A stretch of 64,000 nt of DNA from Okapia johnstoni (Eukaryota; Chordata; Mammalia; Artiodactyla; Giraffidae): the NCBI GenBank assembly GCA_024291935.2, contig CM044312.1:76961001-77025000 (forward strand), given 5' to 3'. Below, piece after piece: positions 58,067 through 64,000 of this stretch. Every line of letters begins with the position of its first letter. Within the stretch, counting starts at the first letter, position 1. The translations under genes were made by a program, and so were the position numbers. The notes beneath the pieces are model-generated. The model did not search any database. It was not told where the DNA came from and worked only from the letters and a program-made list of their open reading frames with translations.

Positions 58067-58980
58067 CAGTTCAGTTCAGTCACTCAGTCGTGTCCGACTC
58101 TTTGCGACCCCATGAATTGCAGCACGCCAGGCCTCTCTGTCCATCACCAACTCCCGGAGTCTACCCAAACCCATGTCCATCGAGTCGGTGATGCCATCCA
58201 ACCATTCTCATCCTCTGTCGTCTCCTTCTCCTCCCGCCCCCAATCCTACCCAGCATTAGGGTCTTTTCCAGTGAGTCAACCCTTCGCATGAGGTGGCCAA
58301 AGTATTGGAGTTACAGCTTCAACATCAGACCTTCCAATGAACACCCAGGATTGATCTCTTTTAGGATGGATTGATTGGATCTCCTTGCAGTCCAATGGAC
58401 TCTCAAGAGTCTTCTCCAACACCACAGTTGAAAAGCATCAATTCTTCGGCGCTCAGCTTTCTTCACCGTCCAACTCTCACATCCATACATGACCACTGGA
58501 AAAACCATAGCCTTGACTAGACGGACTTTTGTTGGCAAAGTAATGTCTCTGCTTTTAAATATGCTATCTAGGTTGGCCATAACCTTCCTTCCAAGGAGTA
58601 AGCGTCTTTTAATTTCATGGCTGCAATCACCATCAGAAGTGATTCTGGAGCCCCAAAAAATAAAGTCTGACACTGTTTCCCCATCTATTTCCCATGAAGT
58701 GATGGGACCAGATGCCATGGTCTTAGTTTTCTGAACGTTGAGCTTTAAGCCAACTTTTTCACTCTCCTCTTTCACCTTCATCAAGAGGCTCTTTAGTTCT
58801 TCTTCACTTTCTGCCATAAGGGTGGTGTCATCCGCATATCTGAGGTTATTGATATCTCTCCCGGCAATCTTGATTCCAGCTTGTGTTTCTTCCAGCCCAG
58901 CGTTTCTCATGATGTACTCTGCATAGAAGTTAAATAAGCAGGGTGACAATATACAGCCTTGACGTACTCCTTTTCCTATT
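58067..58980 (-). mobile_element. BovB LINE, 5'-truncated, well preserved
   Basis: Reverse BovB from the TTCAGTTCAGTCAC tail to GTACTCCTTTTCCTAT. A 9-bp target-site duplication, TGTCAGAAT, is found at 58058-58066 and 58980-58988 (the shared T makes it 8 or 9). It carries a long uninterrupted reading frame, so it is among the younger BovB copies here. Confidence 0.93.
58311..58980 (-). pseudogene. BovB reverse transcriptase C-terminal half, open frame
   Basis: The frame is open for about 223 BovB codons from motif B (RQGCILSPCLF) through an intact YADD (58827-58838, minus strand) and the SWEIDGETVSDF-like region into the C-terminal domain, before a shift near 58311. The N-terminal half and endonuclease are absent because of 5' truncation, so it cannot act alone. 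Confidence 0.88.
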
Positions 58981-58988
58981 GTCAGAAT

Positions 58989-59292
58989 AACTGTCAATTA
59001 ATGTCAAACTTGGCATTGTACCAAAATATATAATGAGAAATATTGTCAGTTGATGATAATCCCCTAAGTATACTGTGTTTTAAGTTAAATCTAAATTAAT
59101 ATAATACTTTGTCCTTCATCTAGCAAGAAGATTCTTACACTCTTTCAATAGTATACTGTGCAGAAATAATTTTTTAAAAAGATTCTGATGGGTTATGGAT
59201 TCTATTTTTGGAGGTTTTTTGTGATTTTTCTTGGAGAATTTTTTTCCTCATTCTGATACAAAGACATCAACAAAAAAACTTAGAGCAAACAT
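58989..59292. other. Unassigned spacer
   Basis: AT-rich; nothing recognised. Confidence 0.5.
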
Positions 59293-59569
59293 CATCAGTT
59301 CAGTTCAGTTCAGTTCAGTCACTCAGTCATGTCTGATTCTTTGTGACCCCACGGACTGCAGCACGCCAGGCCTCCCTATCCATTACCAACTCCTGGAGTT
59401 TACCCAAACTCATGTCCATTGAGTCAGTGATGCCATCCAACCATCTCATCCACTGTCGTTCCTTCTCCTCCTGCCCTCAATCTTTCCCAGCATCAGTGTC
59501 TTTTCAAATGAGTCAGCTCTTCGCATCAGGTGGCCAAAGTATTGGAGTTTCAGCTTCAACATCAGTCAT
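59293..59569 (-). mobile_element. BovB LINE 3' fragment
   Basis: Reverse BovB tail with four to five TTCAG units, ending inside the C-terminal coding region at TTCAACATCAGTC. ACATCA occurs at both ends, possibly a short target site or microhomology. Confidence 0.88.
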
Positions 59570-60604
59570 GCTTAGTAGTAAGACACTGAAAACCATAAGA
59601 TGAGAATAAGGCAAGGATGAATACTGTCTTTCCTTATAGTCTCCTTTGCCTTGCATCCTAGGCAGGGACATATGGGAGGTGGGGGGAAGGGTTACAGGGA
59701 GCCAGAAGGATAAAATGGATTGAAAAAGACTAAAATTTGTACCAGGATTACAGAGGGGCTTATGTTTTAGTCAAGTGATCTGTTTCTTAAATTGGTTGGT
59801 AAGTACATGAGGTTGATATTCTTATTACAGTTTAACATGTAGATGTAATGTTACAAACTACTGTTTGTATCAATGTACAGTTTTGAGATAAAGTTTAACC
59901 CAGGAAACACAACATAACAGAGCATTTAATTTGGGTAAAGGTAAGGAAATAAACTTAGGTTATTTAAACCAATTACTTTTTTAGGCAGGTGATAATTTAG
60001 TCTCATTAAAATGACCACATGTGAAACTACAACATCATACAGAATGTTGAGGTTTCACTTCTCCTATATTGTCCTCAGATCTTAAAATAGCTGGAAGAGC
60101 ACACATTCCCTTCTAGTTAGTGAATTCCCAAATGAAAGATTTAATTCCAAATTTCTACATTTTATGTCCTTTTCTTCTCAAAATTTTTTGAGAAAGCAGT
60201 TGTGAAAAGTCTTGGAGAGTTGAAATATAAAGGGAATACTGCTGAAGGAACTGGCACCCCCATCACTATATCATTTAACGGTTTACAAATGATTTAGCAG
60301 TAATACCACCAGGCTTCTCAGAGTTCACAATTTCCATTCTCACATCTGAAAATAGATCATAGTTCTGCTAACAGTTCACGCCATTTTTCAAAATAGGTCA
60401 GCAGAGCCTTTAATATCCAGTGTTTAAAAGGCATCACCACAAATGGTGTTCCTGCCTACACTTAGATAAAGTGGGGTGATTTGTGAGGTGCAAAGGAAAT
60501 TTCCCAAAACAGCATAATCACTTAAAAAATAAACTTGGATTGCTTGCTTGTCTTACAAGATGCTTAAAAACTTCATCATCCTATTTAATTGCAAGGAAAA
60601 TAAA
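59570..60604. other. Unassigned sequence
   Basis: No recognised elements; a G-rich patch lies near 59671-59690. Confidence 0.45.
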
Positions 60605-60840
60605 TCTAGAGAAATTCAAATTTAAAGAAAGATGGAGAGGAAGAAACAGAATTAGAGGGAGAGAGAAAAAAATGAGAGAGAGAGTGCGGAAAAGAGTGAA
60701 AATGAGAACAGAAAGCTAAAGAGACAGGAAATAAAAAAGAGAAAGACAAAAAGAGGGAGATTCGGAGACCAAGAGAGTAAGGGAACCTAGGGAAGGGAGG
60801 AAGAACAAGAAAGTGCAATAGAACCCTAGGGAAAAAAAAA
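60605..60840. repeat. Purine-rich (GA/A) low-complexity tract
   Basis: Plus strand dominated by A and G (GAGAGAGAG, AAAGAGAAAGAC, GGAAGGGAGG-like words) for about 235 bases with only scattered pyrimidines. The K/R/E-rich frame at 60483-60719 is a translation of this composition. Confidence 0.85.
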
Positions 60841-60933
60841 TGATATGCAGCAGATAAGGAAAACCTCTTTCTCTCACACACATTCACAGTGTGTGTGTCA
60901 AATGGCTAATTCAAATTCCAATAATCCATTCAA

Positions 60934-61170
60934 CTATTGTTGTTGTTTGTTATTTGCTATTTAGTCACTAAGTCTAAGTTGTGTCCAACTCTGTTGCTAC
61001 CTCATGGACTGTAGCCCATCCGGATCCTCTGTCCATGGGATTTCCCAGGCAAGAACACTGGAGTGGGTTGCCATTTCCTTCTCCAGGAGATCTTTCTGAC
61101 CCAGGGATCGAACCCACGTCTCCTGCATTGACTGGTGGGTTCTTTACCACCGAGCCACTAGGGAATCTCC
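60934..61170 (-). mobile_element. Bov-tA SINE
   Basis: Reverse Bov-tA with (TTG)n-type tail first and head last (CGAGCCACTAGGGAATCTCC). The B box on the minus strand is GGTTCGATCCC, intact. A perfect 11-bp target-site duplication, AATCCATTCAA, is found at 60923-60933 and 61171-61181. Confidence 0.94.
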
Positions 61171-61181
61171 AATCCATTCAA

Positions 61182-62826
61182 GTAATCACTATTGTAAGAA
61201 TGGTGATCCAGAGCTGACTATTGTGCTAGAACTTACAGCAGTTTTTGGAGGGTGATTGGGCAGGAGGCAGAATCTGCATGGTGAGAGTAAGGGGAGGTAG
61301 GAAGAGGAACTGAGTTGACTGGATGAGACAACAGGAATGGATGATGCTGATTTGTGAAATTTATGATGGAACACATAGTTGAGTGTACTAATTTTTCCAG
61401 GAGTGATTTCCAAGTCCATGGTGATTGCAAGCCCCTCTATTAGTACAGAGGGGAAAAAAGACAGTATTTAGTATTCAGGGGAGGGAATCTGTCTCTTAAT
61501 CCCCATTTTCTATGAAGTTTCCTCTGAGCCTGCTGAATCTTCCTGGACTGCTTGGTTACTATCACCTTCCTCCACACTAGAAAATATGAAGACTAGGTTT
61601 TTGATTCTGACATAAGACTGAGCCCCTGCACTGACATGATTAATATACAGCACAGTAGAAATTACTGGAACCATACTCTGAAGTCACGCCAAACACATGC
61701 TCTGTAGACATGATAACCTTCAATAAAGATCACAAATGAATGTTTTCATTTTCAAGTGAGAGGATTAACTGCAGGATTACCACCCAGAGAGCTCCATTCA
61801 CGTAGCTGGGGCATGATTATTTTGAATTATGAAAATAGAACTCCTTTCAATCATGTCTGAAATTCCGTTCAACCTGGTATGAAAGCAACTATAATACACA
61901 GAAATACCTCGAAGGGTGCAAATTAAACCCACACAAAGAGGGATTCGGGCCAGATTTCTGGGAGGATATTCGAGCTTAGCTCATGTCACTGTTGTGCAAA
62001 CATTAATTAAAGAAGAGAAAGTGCCAATATCCTGACCAAGTAACAGCATGAATCTAGCCTCAGGCCTAAAGTCTAAATTATCCATTTATAATATTTTCAG
62101 TTTTATTCAAGCAAGCATGATCCTTGGAGCAATTCAGAAGAGTCTAATGCATGGTGAGCATTACCAGCTCACATAAGTGAGGGAATATCAATCTCTCATG
62201 GTAGAAAAGAACAGAGGTAATTTACCAAATGGTACCCTATTGACCCCAAAAAACTGATTTACCTCATATGGAGGTTTCATTTTAGAGATTTTATTTACCA
62301 GGTCTCACTGTAAGACCGACACATTGTATGCTGATTAGGAATGTATTGGAATATTTTTCTTCCCTATGGTCCTTTTTTGAAGTAGGAAGGTTGATATTTA
62401 GTTTCAGGTTACAAGGCGCTGAGTTAATATTCTAGACCTGAAAATCACTGGTGTGCTGAAGCATATTGGGCTGTATTCTCATCTGCACTGAGTCAGTATG
62501 ATACCTATTATGGAATTATTAAAAATGCAGACTGTTTAAAACCCTGAATCACAAAGGAAATTCTTTTCTCCTTGACTTATTCAAAATACACTATTTCAAA
62601 TTCTGAGTTGCTCTGTACTGTATGTCCTTTAGAAAATAAATGCAGTTAAATGTGATATATTAAAGGCTTCCAAGTCTGTAATTTAGGGTCAGGTTACTAA
62701 ACATGATACTGTTTCTTTTACTAAGGGAAAAGAGAAAGATCTTGGACAAGGATTTCAAGCAAAGAATTCATATTCTTAGATCCTTAGAAAGAAAGGTTAT
62801 CACTTGTAGTGCATCGTGTCACTATA
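61182..62826. other. Unassigned sequence
   Basis: About 1.6 kb of unique-looking sequence with no recognised repeat or gene. Confidence 0.45.
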
Positions 62827-62914
62827 ATTTACATTTGAAAGAATCATTTTCAGGATAATGTTGTCTACCATCATATATTTACATTTGAAAGAATCAATTT
62901 TCAGGATAATGTTG
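62827..62914 (+). repeat. Local direct duplication, 37-38 bp units
   Basis: The segment from ATTTACATTTGAAAGAATCA to GGATAATGTTG occurs at 62827-62863 and again at 62877-62914, differing by one inserted A. The period is 50 bp. Confidence 0.92.
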
Positions 62915-63499
62915 ATAAAACAGATGGAGAGAATAAAACAGAGAAGTTGTTAAAGGGCTTAAGTCAGTCCATAGAGACAATCCCATGATTTAGTTAGTAC
63001 TGGACCTCCCTAGTTTAACTTTATGACACCTTCTTTTCCATTCTTTACTTATAAATAGTAGCCTAGTCTCCAAACCACAGCTGCCCCAACCCCACTCCCT
63101 CATGCTTGTCCTTCTTTCCATTTAATCAAGAACAGGACACAGTATTGCTATAAAGGGAATTACAACTTTTTCATGTATACGTTTTCTTGTGTATACATTT
63201 TAGAGCATTAAAATTGCTTTTAATAAGATATCTTTTCAAATGGATAAATATTTTATGTTTTCCTTTTTTTTAAGGAGCAAACTCATTTGAAGCACATTGT
63301 TTCTATCAACTTCTAAATTGTCTTTATTTCTTGTTCTTTGACATAATCACCTCCTTTTTAATTAAGTGGAATAAGCTGATTATTGCATTTCTTCTTGATG
63401 ACAAGAATTTTGTTGGCCACTTGAGGGGCATAAATGAGTATGATATGGCTGCCATCTTGAAGGAAACCCGGATAGGGAAGGAAATTGATGACTAAACAA
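62915..63499. other. Unassigned sequence
   Basis: Nothing recognised. Confidence 0.45.
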
Positions 63500-63680
63500 A
63501 TATAACAGTCATAGTAATGATAATAATTCCTGGGAGTTTATTATGTTCCAGACCCTGTGCTGAGCATGCCTTCCTTCATTTGATCCTTTGATGTAAGAGC
63601 TATTTCTAGTCTCATTTTTCACAGACTGTGCAACTGAAGCTTGCCAGGTTAATGATCTTACACATTGAACCCATGTAAAA
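63500..63680 (+). mobile_element. MIR SINE
   Basis: MIR order is clear: GGGAGTTTATTATGTTCCAG, ACCCTGTGCTGAGCATGCC, TTCATTTGATCC, TAGTCTCATTTTTCACAGAC, GTGCAACTGAAGC, then GGTTAATGATCTTACACA and TTGAACCCATG. It includes the core and part of the 3' region. Confidence 0.78.
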
Positions 63681-64000
63681 AACAAATACTCCATTCTCCC
63701 ATTCAAAGTTTATCAAACAATCTTTTAAGATTTCAATTTTTCATATAGCTTTTCCACATAGAGCTTGTCTGACAGTTTTAGTTCTCAATATAATTAATAC
63801 TTTTCAGTCTAGTTTATATTTTTATGATTTTTCTTGGCTTGAATTCTATCCCCAAGTCTAATCAATTCTGGGTCAGTGACAAATAGCATTTCAGAAACTG
63901 CAAAGTTGAGAACTATTTTGACAATTATTTTAAGGTCATTCTACCATGTCAGTTTTTGTGGTTGGTGGTTTTTCTCTCAAATACCAGCTAATCTTTGGAA
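63681..64000. other. Unassigned right-edge sequence
   Basis: AT-rich; nothing recognised. Confidence 0.5.

Noticed and set aside
60483..60719. Lysine/arginine-rich 78-codon frame
   Set aside because: A translation artefact of the purine-rich tract.
60934..61170. tRNA gene-like A and B boxes in this and other Bov-tA copies
   Set aside because: The tRNA-like part is the SINE head. There is no complete cloverleaf, and a Bov-A body follows.

Overview
The window looks like intergenic DNA from a ruminant nuclear genome, most likely a bovid such as cattle, buffalo, sheep or goat. The evidence is the repeat content: about eleven BovB (RTE-type) LINE copies, at least thirteen tRNA-headed Bov-tA SINEs, several Bov-A2 dimers and Bov-A monomers, artiodactyl-type L1 3' ends, a bovine-type ERV2/ERVK solo LTR and an ERV1-like LTR structure, over a background of older mammalian repeats (MIR, L2, ERVL/MaLR LTRs). 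I found no host protein-coding exon, tRNA, rRNA or CRISPR array. Every long open frame with recognisable protein similarity belongs to a broken BovB or L1 reverse transcriptase. Family names and strand conventions come from recalled consensus features, not from a database search.

Layout. 1-1180: a Bov-tA with a Bov-A2 inserted in its target-site duplication, then a MIR. 1180-4878: a nearly full-length BovB split by a Bov-A2. 4.9-12.4 kb: mostly unassigned AT-rich DNA with a Bov-tA, BovB tails and an L1 tail. 12.46-16.07 kb: two plus-strand BovB copies in tandem orientation. 19.31-21.97 kb: one minus-strand BovB split by an ERVK-type solo LTR and by a Bov-A monomer that sits in the reverse transcriptase active-site codons. 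22.4-23.5 kb: an old LTR carrying two Bov-tA SINEs and an L1 3' end. 27.8-30.5 kb: a Bov-A2 and a long minus-strand BovB. 31.0-31.5 kb: an inverted Bov-tA pair. 35.05-38.3 kb: rearranged L1 pieces in alternating orientation, split by a BovB and a Bov-tA with a (CA)15 tail. 38.8-39.9 kb: an ERVL-like LTR with a tRNA-Leu-type primer-binding site. 41.62-42.58 kb: an ERV1-like LTR palindrome with a Bov-A2 in its centre. 42.95-44.13 kb: an MST/MLT-type LTR split by an L1. 45-57 kb: old L1 and LTR relics, scattered Bov-tA copies and long unassigned stretches. 57.26-59.57 kb: three minus-strand BovB tails. 60.6-60.84 kb: a purine-rich tract. 62.8-62.9 kb: a short tandem duplication. 63.5 kb: a MIR.

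How the parts relate. The window is a layered record of retrotransposition rather than a gene system. BovB supplies the enzyme type thought to mobilise Bov-tA and Bov-A SINEs, and nesting plus target-site duplications give a relative order for many insertions. The most unusual object is the LTR palindrome at 41620-42578, whose two ends are both U5-like and which carries a 4-bp direct repeat. I saw no convincing new functional system.
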